Of a DNA stretch of 64,000 nt, positions 43,809 to 52,445 are shown piece after piece (within the stretch, counting starts at the first letter, position 1; every line of letters begins with the position of its first letter). The stretch is from Chitinophagales bacterium (GTDB lineage: Bacteria; Bacteroidota; Bacteroidia; Chitinophagales; Chitinophagaceae): the NCBI GenBank assembly GCA_015654695.1, contig JAATGJ010000127.1, forward strand, positions 62,001-126,000, given 5' to 3'. The notes under the pieces were generated by a model, which made no database searches, was not told the origin of the DNA, and saw only the letters and a list, made by a program, of their open reading frames with translations. Made by a program: the position numbers and the translations under genes.

Positions 43809-44680
43809 AACTTTACACCATCAACACCGGCTACTTCAAATTGGATGGCGGCGCTATGTTTGGTGTTGTGCCCAAAAGTATCTGGAACAGGATAAACCCG
43901 GCTGATGAAAATAATATGTGTTCCTGGGCATTGCGTTGTTTACTGATTGAAGACGGAAACCGGCTTATACTGATTGACACGGGTATGGGCAGCAAACAAG
44001 ACACAAAATTTTTTACTTACTACTATTTACATGGTGATGATACGCTGGACAAGTCATTAGCCAAATATGGTTTTCACCGCGATGACATCACTGATGTTTT
44101 TTTAACTCATCTTCATTTTGATCATTGCGGTGGTTCGATTATCCGCAAAGGGAATAAACTTTTACCAGCATTTGGCAAAGCGACATTCTGGAGCAATGAA
44201 TTGCACTGGATGTCGGCTACCGAACCCAATCAAAGAGAAAAAGCTTCTTTTCTCAGGGAAAATATTTCGCCCATTAAAGAAAGCGGGCAATTAAAATTTC
44301 TTTTTGAAATACCTCAAACGCATGAGGGCTGGACCATCTATCCCAATCACATCTATGACTTTAGCGCCGGTATCAAAGTATTGGAAGTAAGCGGACATAC
44401 ACAAAGCATGATGTTGCCCATAATAAAATATAAGGATAAAACAATTGTCTATATGGCTGACCTTATCCCGTCCGCGGGACATATTCCCATCCCATATGTA
44501 ATGGCTTACGATATGCAGCCAGGCGTAACACTATCTGAAAAATACGTTTTCTTGAATGAGGCGATCCAAGGCGATTACATTCTTTTCTTTGAACACGATC
44601 CGGTAAATGAATGCTGCAACCTGCAACAGACCGATCGTGGCATCAGGGCAAAAGATATTTTTAAGCTGGAAGATATTTAA
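43805..44680 (+). CDS. Metallo-beta-lactamase-fold hydrolase
   Basis: A 291-residue cytoplasmic MBL-fold hydrolase. The zinc motif HxHxDH is THLHFDHCGG (His102, His104, Asp106, His107), further ligands are SGHTQSMM and YMADLIPS, and a late FEHDP supplies the last His. It resembles lactonase/quorum-quenching and other N-acyl homoserine lactonase-like MBL proteins in outline; substrate unresolved. Translationally coupled to the UMF1 transporter. Confidence 0.88.
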   Translation: MKLYTINTGYFKLDGGAMFGVVPKSIWNRINPADENNMCSWALRCLLIEDGNRLILIDTGMGSKQDTKFFTYYYLHGDDTLDKSLAKYGFHRDDITDVFLTHLHFDHCGGSIIRKGNKLLPAFGKATFWSNELHWMSATEPNQREKASFLRENISPIKESGQLKFLFEIPQTHEGWTIYPNHIYDFSAGIKVLEVSGHTQSMMLPIIKYKDKTIVYMADLIPSAGHIPIPYVMAYDMQPGVTLSEKYVFLNEAIQGDYILFFEHDPVNECCNLQQTDRGIRAKDIFKLEDI

Positions 44681-44682
44681 GT

Positions 44683-44755
44683 CCCACAAATAAAATATCC
44701 GACTAAGAACATAAAGAAAATGCTTTGCGGACTCAGTGTCTTTGCGGTAACTTCT
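44683..44755. repeat. Inverted pair of CACAAAG/CTTTGCGG repeat units
   Basis: CCCACAAATAAA-CCGACTAAGAACATAAAG is followed by CTTTGCGGACTCAGTGTCTTTGCGG in the reverse sense. The first block resembles the copy at 8792-8818. The unit lies between two convergent genes. Confidence 0.5.
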
Positions 44756-44756
44756 A

Positions 44757-45563
44757 TTATCGCCGCTTGATGAGCGATGTCAACGGATGCCGGATATTCT
44801 CATAGTTCATCATATCTATTTTTACCTTTCCCACTACAATGGGGCTTTCAATACGGACAGGTATATGATTGGCATCATCGGTTACCCATACGGTCATCTC
44901 CTCACCGCCTTCAAAAATAGTTCCCTTCAGTAATAAGGGTTTGAACTTGATAGCATCGAACTTACCGTATTTTGTTTTGATCGTTTCTTTTCCCAGGTAG
45001 CGTATGTACATATTAAATACTTCATTATCCAGGAACATGGAAAAACCGATCTTGTCATTTTTGCGCAGTTTGGAGAAATCAATATTACGGGCATAAAAAA
45101 CAGCGCTGACCACATCCTGTACACAGCCCGGCACCTTGAAAACACCATCATTGGTGACAGCGGTATTAGACGTTTTATTGAAAGTAATATTCTGGAATTT
45201 TTTATATCCTCCTTCATTTACATTGCGGATAAACTTTAAGGGCTGCATCGTGGCAGTATCAACATAGGTCTCGTATTTATCCCTTACTTTATAGATCCAG
45301 TCGTAAGACGAGTTGGTATTTCCCTCTCCTACTATATGAAAAACCGGTTTATTATTCAGCGTTTCCAGTGTATTGGTAAATGTAGCCGTACCTGCATTTA
45401 CATAAATACCCGCTACGGCATAATAGACGGTATAGGTCACTTTTTCCCCCGCTTTAAATGCCGTATTATCAATACGGCAAAAATCCTGGAAATGCGTTTT
45501 TGCTTCAGTAGAAAAAGCCATCAGCGCTATAAGTGGTACAACGATCAGTTTAAATCCTTTCAT
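44757..45563 (-). CDS. DUF3108 family exported protein
   Basis: A 268-residue protein with a signal peptide ending near residue 22 (FSTEAK). The mature part is beta-rich, with FKAGEKVTYTVYYAVAGIYVNAGTATF and GKFDAIKFKPLLLKGTIFEGGEEMTVWVTDDANHIPVRIES, the DUF3108 pattern; related to the periplasmic or outer-membrane beta-sheet proteins of unknown function. The ATG overlaps the end of the flippase gene by 14 bases. Confidence 0.85.
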   Translation of the reverse strand: MKGFKLIVVPLIALMAFSTEAKTHFQDFCRIDNTAFKAGEKVTYTVYYAVAGIYVNAGTATFTNTLETLNNKPVFHIVGEGNTNSSYDWIYKVRDKYETYVDTATMQPLKFIRNVNEGGYKKFQNITFNKTSNTAVTNDGVFKVPGCVQDVVSAVFYARNIDFSKLRKNDKIGFSMFLDNEVFNMYIRYLGKETIKTKYGKFDAIKFKPLLLKGTIFEGGEEMTVWVTDDANHIPVRIESPIVVGKVKIDMMNYENIRHPLTSLIKRR

Positions 45564-46554
45564 TATTATTATTCTTAAAGATTTTCTTTATACTCAAAAT
45601 TAGTAAACTTCCGGCCAGCGCGGGAATGATCAGGTTAATGACCCAGATAGTGAATGAGGCAAAGCTTATCCCGATAGTATTGCTGCTGAACAATCCTAGC
45701 AGTTTAAAACTCACTTCACCCCGCAATCCAAGGTCCGTAAATAAGGCGATAGATGGAATAACCGCCATCACTAAAAACGAAACACTTACCGCCCATAATC
45801 CCTGCCACCAGGTAACGTCCACATTAAATAAACGAAACAACAGGTAATATTGTATAATAAAGACCAAAAAACGCAACGCTGATAAAGACAAAAGTTGCAG
45901 CATCAGCGTTGCATTGAAATCCTCCAGTTCCTTTACCAGCCAGGTATATTTTCTCATTACAGGTAAACGGTCCGTCCATTTGATTATCCATGGCAGCCTG
46001 AAATAAAAGACTGTTAAAATTAACAGCACAAACGACACCCCATAAATAATGACCTGCATCCATATCCCGGATAGCAATTGACTGGCTTCTATCTGTTTTT
46101 GAAGCAGTATTAATCCCAGCCAACCCATGAATAATGTTGTAATAAGCTGGCTGATACTGCCGACAATGGTGAGTGAGATGGCTTTGAGCCTGTTTCCCTC
46201 ATTCATATATAATACCCTGCCGAGATATTCACCGACCCGGTTAGGCGTAGTGGCGGAAAATGAAGTGCCGGATAATATGGCTTTGAAAGCTGTAAAATAA
46301 CTTATCCGCTGAATTTTCTGCACGGCTAATTTCCATTTGAAAGATTCAATTCCCCAGTTAACTATCATCAGCAGGATCACACCTGCAAGATTAAAAACTT
46401 TAGAACTGCTGAAAGACTGGCGAATGCCATTCCATTTATCTTCCAGGTCGGGCTGATGACTTACCTGTTTGTAAATGGAATAAGACAACCATACAAACAA
46501 TAATGGCCCCAGGAAATAGTTGATGAAGATTTTGATATTTTTGTTCAGCTTCAT
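45550..46554 (-). CDS. Lysylphosphatidylglycerol synthase/flippase-type membrane protein (UPF0104)
   Basis: A 334-residue integral membrane protein with about eight helices. GTSFSATTPNRVGEYLGRVLYMNEGNR is the signature of the UPF0104/LPG-synthase transmembrane region. Such proteins act as lipid flippases or uncharacterised membrane partners; no catalytic C-terminal domain is attached. Translationally coupled to the DUF3108 gene, and divergent from ruvC with only 24 bases between the start codons. Confidence 0.85.
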   Translation of the reverse strand: MKLNKNIKIFINYFLGPLLFVWLSYSIYKQVSHQPDLEDKWNGIRQSFSSSKVFNLAGVILLMIVNWGIESFKWKLAVQKIQRISYFTAFKAILSGTSFSATTPNRVGEYLGRVLYMNEGNRLKAISLTIVGSISQLITTLFMGWLGLILLQKQIEASQLLSGIWMQVIIYGVSFVLLILTVFYFRLPWIIKWTDRLPVMRKYTWLVKELEDFNATLMLQLLSLSALRFLVFIIQYYLLFRLFNVDVTWWQGLWAVSVSFLVMAVIPSIALFTDLGLRGEVSFKLLGLFSSNTIGISFASFTIWVINLIIPALAGSLLILSIKKIFKNNNNERI

Positions 46555-46578
46555 AGATCATGTAAAAATACAGTCCCT

Positions 46579-47163
46579 TTGCAAAAGCCCGCTAAAATAA
46601 TCCTCGGTATTGATCCCGGCACCCTTATTATGGGACATGGTATCATCGCTATCAATGGAAACTCGGTGCAGGTACTTGAAATGAGCGTATTGAAACTTTC
46701 CGGGAAAAAAGATAATTATGAACGCTTGCAAATGATATACCAGCAGGTAATGTTGCTGGTAAAAAAATACAAACCGCATGAGTTTGCTATTGAAGCCCCT
46801 TTCTTTGGAAAGAATATACAAAGTATGCTGAAGCTTGGCCGGGCGCAGGGGGTAGCCATAGCCGCGGCTATAAGCGCAGGCATACCGGTTACAGAATACT
46901 CACCTAAAAAAATAAAACAATCCATCACTGGTAATGGTAACGCGGATAAAGAACAGGTCTGGAAAATGCTGCAGCATATACTTTCCCTTAAAGAAAGGCC
47001 CAAACATTTCGATGCTACTGATGCTTTGGCAGTAGCGATTTGTCATCACTTCCAGGGAAAATTACCGGCAGAAGCAAGCAACATTAAAAAGAAGGTGGAA
47101 AAAAAAGAAAATAGCTGGAATGATTTTATTGTAAAAAATCCACACAGGCTTTTAAAAAAATAG
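46579..47163 (+). CDS. ruvC: Crossover junction endodeoxyribonuclease RuvC
   Basis: Holliday junction resolvase. The 194-residue protein has the catalytic acidic residues Asp12 (GIDPGT), Glu72 (FAIEAPF), Asp145 and Asp148 (HFDATDALAVAICHH). The reading frame begins with TTG at 46579; upstream there is no in-frame ATG and the family N-terminus (only a few residues before GIDPG) fits this TTG exactly. It has a Lys-rich C-terminal tail. It is divergent from the flippase gene by 24 bases, so the promoter must be inside that gene or the spacer. Confidence 0.95.
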   Translation: MQKPAKIILGIDPGTLIMGHGIIAINGNSVQVLEMSVLKLSGKKDNYERLQMIYQQVMLLVKKYKPHEFAIEAPFFGKNIQSMLKLGRAQGVAIAAAISAGIPVTEYSPKKIKQSITGNGNADKEQVWKMLQHILSLKERPKHFDATDALAVAICHHFQGKLPAEASNIKKKVEKKENSWNDFIVKNPHRLLKK

Positions 47164-47165
47164 CT

Positions 47166-47555
47166 TTATAAATTAGCGACTATCTTCTCCTGCACTTTTT
47201 TTAATTCTTCAGGAGATGTTTTAAATTTTGGCCTGGTAAAATTCAGGTCATTGGCTGAATTAATGGGAATAAGATGCACATGGGCATGAGGCACTTCCAA
47301 ACCCATCACACTAATCCCGCAACGATTACAATTAAATGATCTTTCTATTGCCTTTGCAATGGGCCGGGCGAATACCAGTATTTCTTTAAGGTAATCTTCG
47401 GGCAGGTCAAACAGGTTATCCGTTTCGTTTTTCGGCACTACTAATACATGTCCTTCCCGCAAAGGAGAGATATCAAGAAAAGCAAAGAACTTATCATTCT
47501 CCGCGATTTTATAAGAAGGTATATCACCTGCTATGATCTTTGAAAATATTGTCAT
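47166..47555 (-). CDS. HIT-family nucleotide hydrolase/transferase
   Basis: A 130-residue protein. MTIFSKIIAGDIPSYKIAENDKFFAFLDISP gives the family N-terminus; the ATG at 47555 is chosen because the upstream 31 codons in the longer frame are not HIT sequence. The HIT triad is HAHVHLIPI near residue 98. Acts on AMP-containing dinucleotides or aminoacyl adenylates in relatives. It is the last gene of the greA-side minus-strand transcript, downstream of greA. Confidence 0.93.
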   Translation of the reverse strand: MTIFSKIIAGDIPSYKIAENDKFFAFLDISPLREGHVLVVPKNETDNLFDLPEDYLKEILVFARPIAKAIERSFNCNRCGISVMGLEVPHAHVHLIPINSANDLNFTRPKFKTSPEELKKVQEKIVANL

Positions 47556-47646
47556 GCTGCCAAAAATTTTTGATGGTAATGAAATTAAATAATATCGGAT
47601 CCGTCTGAACACAACTGGTTTATTTGGCAAAGCTACTATCTTACTC

Positions 47647-47674
47647 AAAAAAAATGCCCCTGTTTACAGGAGCA
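47647..47674 (-). terminator. Intrinsic terminator of greA
   Basis: On the minus strand, TGCTCCTGT (47674-47666) pairs with ACAGGGGCA (47663-47655) with one mismatch, followed by eight Ts (47654-47647). It separates greA from the HIT gene. Confidence 0.88.
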
Positions 47675-47696
47675 TGGTATAAAAGTTTAGAGACGA

Positions 47697-48170
47697 TTAT
47701 GCGGTGATGTTTTCTATCCTGAACTGAATAGTACCGGCAGGCGCCTGCACTTCAGCTGTCTCTCCCACTTGTTTTCCCAGTATCCCTTTGCCAATAGGCG
47801 AAATAACCGAAATCTTTCCTGCTTTCAGGTCAGCTTCCTGTTCACTTACTATCTGGTAGGTTACCTGTTTTTTAGTATTTACATTGGTTAAGGTAACCTT
47901 TGTAAGGATTGACACTTTACTGGTATCAATATTGGCTTCATCCATTACCCTGATGGTGGACATAGATCCTTCCATCGCCGCTATCCTGGCTTCCAACAGA
48001 CCCTGTGCTTCCTTGGCTGCATCATATTCGGCATTTTCCTTCAGATCACCTTTTTCCCTTGCTTCTGCAATAGCACGGCTCGCGGCGGGGCGGTCAACCG
48101 ATTTCATTTTCTGCAACTCTGCTTTCAATTGCTCTAAGGTCTCTTTGGTCACGTATTGAAAACTGCTCAT
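47697..48170 (-). CDS. greA: Transcription elongation factor GreA
   Basis: Relieves backtracked RNA polymerase by stimulating transcript cleavage. The 157-residue protein starts at the ATG at 48170 (MSSFQYVTKETLEQLKAEL) and has the coiled-coil tip (REKGDLKENAEYDAAKEAQG with the acidic DL/ENAEY positions) and the C-terminal FKBP-like domain ending in IENITA. The longer frame to 48272 adds 34 unrelated residues. A strong Shine-Dalgarno (AGGAGGG, 48174-48180) precedes the ATG, unusual in this phylum. A possible leader hairpin lies at 48203-48229. Confidence 0.96.
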   Translation of the reverse strand: MSSFQYVTKETLEQLKAELQKMKSVDRPAASRAIAEAREKGDLKENAEYDAAKEAQGLLEARIAAMEGSMSTIRVMDEANIDTSKVSILTKVTLTNVNTKKQVTYQIVSEQEADLKAGKISVISPIGKGILGKQVGETAEVQAPAGTIQFRIENITA

Positions 48171-48173
48171 AAT

Positions 48174-48180
48174 CCCTCCT
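48174..48180 (-). promoter_or_regulatory. Strong Shine-Dalgarno of greA
   Basis: On the minus strand AGGAGGG lies 3 bases before the ATG (AGGAGGG-ATT-ATG; the GGAGG core is five bases away). Most genes in the window lack any such motif. It decides the greA start. Confidence 0.8.
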
Positions 48181-48202
48181 TTGGTAAAAAATAAAAAAAT
48201 AA

Positions 48203-48229
48203 CAACGCCCCAGGGATACTGAAGCGTTG
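48203..48229 (-). terminator. Hairpin plus T-rich tract upstream of greA, terminator or attenuator
   Basis: On the minus strand CAACGC (48229-48224) pairs with GCGTTG (48208-48203), with an inner CAG/CTG pair, followed by a T-rich stretch to about 48183, just before the greA ribosome-binding site. It may end transcription from the dehydrogenase gene, or attenuate greA. Confidence 0.6.
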
Positions 48230-48374
48230 CATTATTACTGTAAAGATAATAAACAATTCTGGAAAAGAACAAGAGGTACGCAAAACAAGGTGCCTGTTTT
48301 ACTAATACATTCCGCAGGGATGCACTTCGGCAAGCTCTGTAGAGAAAAAGAGAAATTTATACAAACCTGTCTTT

Positions 48375-49301
48375 TCACGGTAATATCTTATCGGCAAGGA
48401 TCTTCGCCATTTTATAAGCAGCTTCATGGGTGTATCCAGCGATATGCGGCGTAATAATAACATGGGGCTGTTCCAGCAGCCAGGCTAATTGCTTTTTATC
48501 ATTTGCACTATAAGAATCAAGCTTTTCATTTTCCAATACATCCAGTGCTGCACCGGCGATCTTATTTTCCCGGATGCCTGTAATAAGAGCTTCCGTATCT
48601 ATTACTTTACCCCTTGAAGTATTCAGTAAAAATGGTTTGTTTTGTAATGAATGGAAGAACCTGTTATTTGCCATGTGAAAAGTATCGTCGTTCAGCGGCA
48701 CATGGAAACTAACAACATCTGCATAGCGGCCTATCTGCTCCAGGCTCGCTTCTTTAATATAACCGCTTCCAAAACCAAACTTATATTTATCATACGCCAG
48801 TATGGTAACATCAAATGATTTCAGCAATTGGGCAAAGGCGCTTCCTGTATTCCCAAAGCCGATGATACCAACAGTTTTCCCGCTTAGCTCAGTACCCCGG
48901 TTTGGTTCTCTTCGCCATTGTCCCTTTTTTATTTCATCTGAAGAAACATGGATATTATTCATCAGGTTTAGCAGCAATCCGATGGTATGTTCCGCTACTG
49001 CATTACGGTTTCCTTCAGGACTGCTAACACATTTTATTCCCTTACTCTCTGCATACGGCAGGTCAATCAGCTCCATCCCGCTGCCTAGCCTCCCAATCCA
49101 TTTTAAATGGGTGGCTTTATCCAGTAACGGCTTATCTACTTTTATCCTTGTTGTTACTACCAGGCCTTCCGCCTCATGAATCAATGCGGTCAGTTCATCA
49201 TAACTCATACCGGGATCGTATATTACTTCATAACCCTGCTCCTGCAGCCTTTCTATCAAATGCTCATGTGTTTTTCCAGTGATAATTACTTTCATGCCCA
49301 T
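48375..49301 (-). CDS. D-isomer-specific 2-hydroxyacid dehydrogenase
   Basis: A 308-residue NAD-dependent dehydrogenase. [19 protein letters not shown], the Rossmann motif [28 protein letters not shown] (catalytic Arg), LDVLENEKL (catalytic Glu), and [10 protein letters not shown] (catalytic His) follow the SerA/GyaR-type order. It lacks the ACT domain of full-length SerA. Substrate may be phosphoglycerate or another 2-oxoacid. The start is MGMKV at 49301 (second Met two codons on). Confidence 0.9.
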   Translation of the reverse strand: MGMKVIITGKTHEHLIERLQEQGYEVIYDPGMSYDELTALIHEAEGLVVTTRIKVDKPLLDKATHLKWIGRLGSGMELIDLPYAESKGIKCVSSPEGNRNAVAEHTIGLLLNLMNNIHVSSDEIKKGQWRREPNRGTELSGKTVGIIGFGNTGSAFAQLLKSFDVTILAYDKYKFGFGSGYIKEASLEQIGRYADVVSFHVPLNDDTFHMANNRFFHSLQNKPFLLNTSRGKVIDTEALITGIRENKIAGAALDVLENEKLDSYSANDKKQLAWLLEQPHVIITPHIAGYTHEAAYKMAKILADKILP

Positions 49302-49322
49302 GATCCGCCAGAGCGGAGAATT

Positions 49323-50078
49323 TTAATTGTTCATTTTAAATGTCAGATCAGCAAATTGCTGCACACTTAATTGTTCAGCTCTTTTACTAAACAACTCCTC
49401 CTGGAGTATCGCTGCATTAAACAAAGCTTTTACCGCATTTCGCAGTGTTTTACGTCTTTGATTGAAGGCGGTTTTCACCAAAAGAAAAAGGTCTTTCTCA
49501 CTTTTCATTGCCAGCGGTTTGGTTTTTGGTAAAAGACGGATAACGCCGCTTTTTACTTTAGGTGGCGGATTAAAAGATTTTTCATTTACATCAAATAAAT
49601 ATTCTACCTCAAAAAAGGCCTGTACCAGTACACTCAACACCCCATAGGTTTTATTTCCTTCTTTTGCCGCTATCCGTTGAGCCACTTCTTTCTGAAACAT
49701 TCCTGTCATACATTCCACATCGTCTTTCCATTCCAGCACCTTAAACAATATCTGTGTAGAAATATTGTAAGGAAAATTTCCAATTACTGTAAACCTGCCT
49801 TCAAAAGGTTTTTCTATACCCAAAAAATTCCGGTGAATGATCTTATCTCCAAGGCCGGGAAATGTTTTTACTAAGAATTCTACTTTTTCATGGTCCAGTT
49901 CTACCGCTTTGAAATCAATATTCTCTATTTGCAATAAGTATTTTGTCAGTGCACCGCCACCCGGTCCTACTTCCAGCAATTGTGAAAAAGGCTTTTGCTG
50001 CAATGCCGCCACGATCTTGCGGCATATATTTTCATCTTTTAAAAAATGCTGCCCAAGAGATTTTTTGAGGGTGTACAT
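49323..50078 (-). CDS. rsmA: 16S rRNA dimethyladenosine transferase RsmA (KsgA)
   Basis: Dimethylates two adjacent adenosines near the 3' end of 16S rRNA. The 251-residue protein has KKSLGQHFLKDENICRKIV at the N-terminus, the SAM-binding LEVGPGGGALT, VELDHEKVEFL and IGNFPYNIST (NLPY variant), then AQRIAAKEGNKTYGVLSVLVQ and the C-terminal NQRRKTLRNAVKALF. Length is a little below E. coli KsgA. Its ATG lies 5 bases after a minus-strand TAnnTTTG-like box. Confidence 0.96.
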   Translation of the reverse strand: MYTLKKSLGQHFLKDENICRKIVAALQQKPFSQLLEVGPGGGALTKYLLQIENIDFKAVELDHEKVEFLVKTFPGLGDKIIHRNFLGIEKPFEGRFTVIGNFPYNISTQILFKVLEWKDDVECMTGMFQKEVAQRIAAKEGNKTYGVLSVLVQAFFEVEYLFDVNEKSFNPPPKVKSGVIRLLPKTKPLAMKSEKDLFLLVKTAFNQRRKTLRNAVKALFNAAILQEELFSKRAEQLSVQQFADLTFKMNN

Positions 50079-50140
50079 GCCGGCAAAAGTAGTTAAAAAG
50101 CATGCTGAAACCGGTTAGATGAAGTTTAAAGTGTTTATAG

Positions 50141-50202
50141 CCGGTAAGAATGTAACTATTGTTATCCCTTACTATTTTCTTTTTGTCTCACCATCTTACC
50201 GG
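50141..50202. other. Inverted repeat in the rsmA upstream region
   Basis: CCGGTAAGA (50141-50149) and TCTTACCGG (50194-50202) are exact complements separated by 44 bases. The 247-base gap between rsmA and the T9SS dehydrogenase gene otherwise shows nothing recognisable. It might bracket a structured RNA or be a protein site pair. Confidence 0.35.
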
Positions 50203-50325
50203 TGAATACTATTTTTGATACGGCCTGTCATTTATCCGGAAGATACAATACAATATTTTACTATCTTTTAATACCCGGTCTTTTGCTTACAGGTTGACAA
50301 GAGATTTCCGTAATTCAGTACACTA

Positions 50326-52239
50326 TCATTGTTTTAATACTTTCTCTGTCGCCAGTATTTCATCATTACCAGTAGCTATTCGCAGGATATATACCTGCGC
50401 AGGTACATTCCTCATATCCATTCCTATATCACTAACCCCTGCTTCGTACGTGCCGGATTGCCTGTATATTATTTTACCTGCTGCATCAGACAGCGTCATT
50501 TTTATTTTCAATTTTTTTATAGAAGATATCCTTATGTGCAGGTAATCCGATATTGGATTAGGATAGGTAGTTATGATAACCTTTGACGGGTCATACGTGA
50601 TCTTTATATCCTTACTGTATGTCGCTTTTCCGTCTTTATCTATTTGCTTTATCCTGTAATAATTATTGCCGGCAGGAACAGAAGCATCGGTGAATTTATA
50701 AGGTGGTGCATCCCCGCTTCGTCCAATGCTGTAATAAGTATTTCCGTCTGCTGATCTTTCTATTTCAAAATGATCATGATACTGATCCGTCACTGCGTCC
50801 CATATAAGTTCCGCTATACCATTGCCTGTTAATTTCGCCTGGAATTTCAGGAAATGGGAAGGTAAAGTAGTACCGGTATAAGTATATTCCATAATGGTAC
50901 CCGCATCTCTTGCCACATAAAACGTCAACCCATCCGGGGCAATCCTGATTCTGCGGATACGGTTACCGTCTCCACGAAAGTAGGAGATAGTATCCTTGCC
51001 GTTAGGCAGTGCCAGGACACCGGTACCTGCTGTATTGGGTTTTATTCTGTAAACCTTATCCTGTTTGAGGGATGATATAAGGATAGATTCATGCCAGCCG
51101 GGTATTAGGTTTTGTCCATAGAAGTCAATGGAGGAACTGGCAATAGTGGGCCATAAGCTATTATTTGATTCTGCATATAAAGCGGCCATTTGCGCTGCCG
51201 GAGTAATAAATGTGCTGAATATAGGCTCCCTGTAGCTGGGAGTTGCAGAACAAAAATTCTGTTCATTGGGATTCGTTGTTTGGCCTATTTTAAATCCATT
51301 TACATTGCCCTCGCAAAAACCGGTTACCTTATCCCATCCATAATTTTTCCCCGGCTCTATTATATTGATCTCATCATCGCTTCTATCCTGTTGCTCGGAA
51401 CTATAAAGCCTGTCAGTAGTATTTGCTTTTCCCCATACCAGCCCCTGCGCATTACGATGCCCTAATGAATAAACATAATCACGGGGAGTTACCGAACCGC
51501 TGGTATAGAAAGGGTTATCGTTGGGAACCCATGCATCCAACCCGGCATCACCATCATTTTCTGTATTTATCCGCAATACTTTGCCTTCCATAATGTTTAC
51601 GTTTTGCGCATTCTCGGCCCGGGTTGTATTAAGAAACTGCCCGGCTCCCATATCACCAACCGTATAATATAACCTGTATTGTGTATGTGCTGCATCAGAC
51701 CCGGTTTCAATGTTCGGACCAATTACCAGGCGGCCCGAATTATGGTCACTGCTGCCAGGGATATTATCCAGGACAATTGTCGGGCTGGACAATGTATTGC
51801 CGTTATATGTAAATCTGACAATCTTAGTTGTAAAAATGCAGGAAGTATTAGTACCGGGGCAGGAATTTCTTTCGTAAACATAGGCTGCATATACCCAGGG
51901 TTTGGCTGCTCTTATTACCGGATCCGATGAATAAAGATTAGGATGTAATGCCAACCCCATCAAACCTCCTTGTGGTTGCTGACCACTTCCAGTGGTAAAA
52001 TTGATTGTACCATCGGTTGACCTGAGATCAACCAAAACAGTTTTCGATCCATTACTTATGTTTACTCTTGAGATAAGGTAAGCGTTATTCTCAGTGACCC
52101 ATAATGAATCATTGGGACCATATACCACTTCCCACGCATCATTTAATCCGGATATTACTGTCCGCTTTGCAAATGGTTCTGATTGCGCAGTTACTTTAAA
52201 CCCTGCAAAAAGGAGCAGGATGATAATTAGGTTTTTCAT
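50326..52239 (-). CDS. Secreted PQQ-dependent sugar dehydrogenase-like protein with T9SS signal
   Basis: A 637-residue exported protein. Signal peptide of 18 residues (KVTAQ). The GSDH-type beta-propeller covers about 25-420: LNDAWEVVYGPNDSLWVTENN, GGLMGLALHPNLY, DHNSGRLVIGP, YSLGHRNAQGLVWG, SSEQQDRSDDEINIIEPGKNYGWDKV. A fibronectin-like segment follows (FLKFQAKLTGNGIAELIWDA) and the C-terminal type A sorting domain starts YPNPISDYLHIRI. Related enzymes oxidise sugars using PQQ; here extracellular sugar oxidation is possible but the active-site residues were not verified. Paralogue of the next gene. Confidence 0.85.
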   Translation of the reverse strand: MKNLIIILLLFAGFKVTAQSEPFAKRTVISGLNDAWEVVYGPNDSLWVTENNAYLISRVNISNGSKTVLVDLRSTDGTINFTTGSGQQPQGGLMGLALHPNLYSSDPVIRAAKPWVYAAYVYERNSCPGTNTSCIFTTKIVRFTYNGNTLSSPTIVLDNIPGSSDHNSGRLVIGPNIETGSDAAHTQYRLYYTVGDMGAGQFLNTTRAENAQNVNIMEGKVLRINTENDGDAGLDAWVPNDNPFYTSGSVTPRDYVYSLGHRNAQGLVWGKANTTDRLYSSEQQDRSDDEINIIEPGKNYGWDKVTGFCEGNVNGFKIGQTTNPNEQNFCSATPSYREPIFSTFITPAAQMAALYAESNNSLWPTIASSSIDFYGQNLIPGWHESILISSLKQDKVYRIKPNTAGTGVLALPNGKDTISYFRGDGNRIRRIRIAPDGLTFYVARDAGTIMEYTYTGTTLPSHFLKFQAKLTGNGIAELIWDAVTDQYHDHFEIERSADGNTYYSIGRSGDAPPYKFTDASVPAGNNYYRIKQIDKDGKATYSKDIKITYDPSKVIITTYPNPISDYLHIRISSIKKLKIKMTLSDAAGKIIYRQSGTYEAGVSDIGMDMRNVPAQVYILRIATGNDEILATEKVLKQ

Positions 52240-52389
52240 GCCGCAGAAATTATGACACTAAAGTATCAATATTCACAAAGAAGCACAATGACTTTAGCCG
52301 GTACTTTTTTTTCTTTGGCCGGGTTTATCGTAATACCTCGGAAAAACCCTGCTGGATCTTCGATAAATTACTATCCTGTACCAGTATAA

Positions 52390-52424
52390 AAAAGTCCGCC
52401 CCGGTAAAACCGGGGCGGACTTTT
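52390..52424 (-). terminator. Strong terminator between the two dehydrogenase-like genes
   Basis: A perfect 16-bp stem (52390-52405 and 52409-52424, loop AAA) flanked by A-run/T-run, 22 bases past the stop codon at 52446 on the minus strand. It separates the 1143-residue gene from the 637-residue gene, which therefore has its own promoter. Confidence 0.92.
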
Positions 52425-52445
52425 AATCATCTATAAAAGGTTCTT

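Noticed and set aside
50084-50091. TACTTTTG box just upstream of rsmA (minus strand)
   Set aside because: Same problem: too close to the ATG and no -33 element seen; could be a leaderless promoter, but unsupported.
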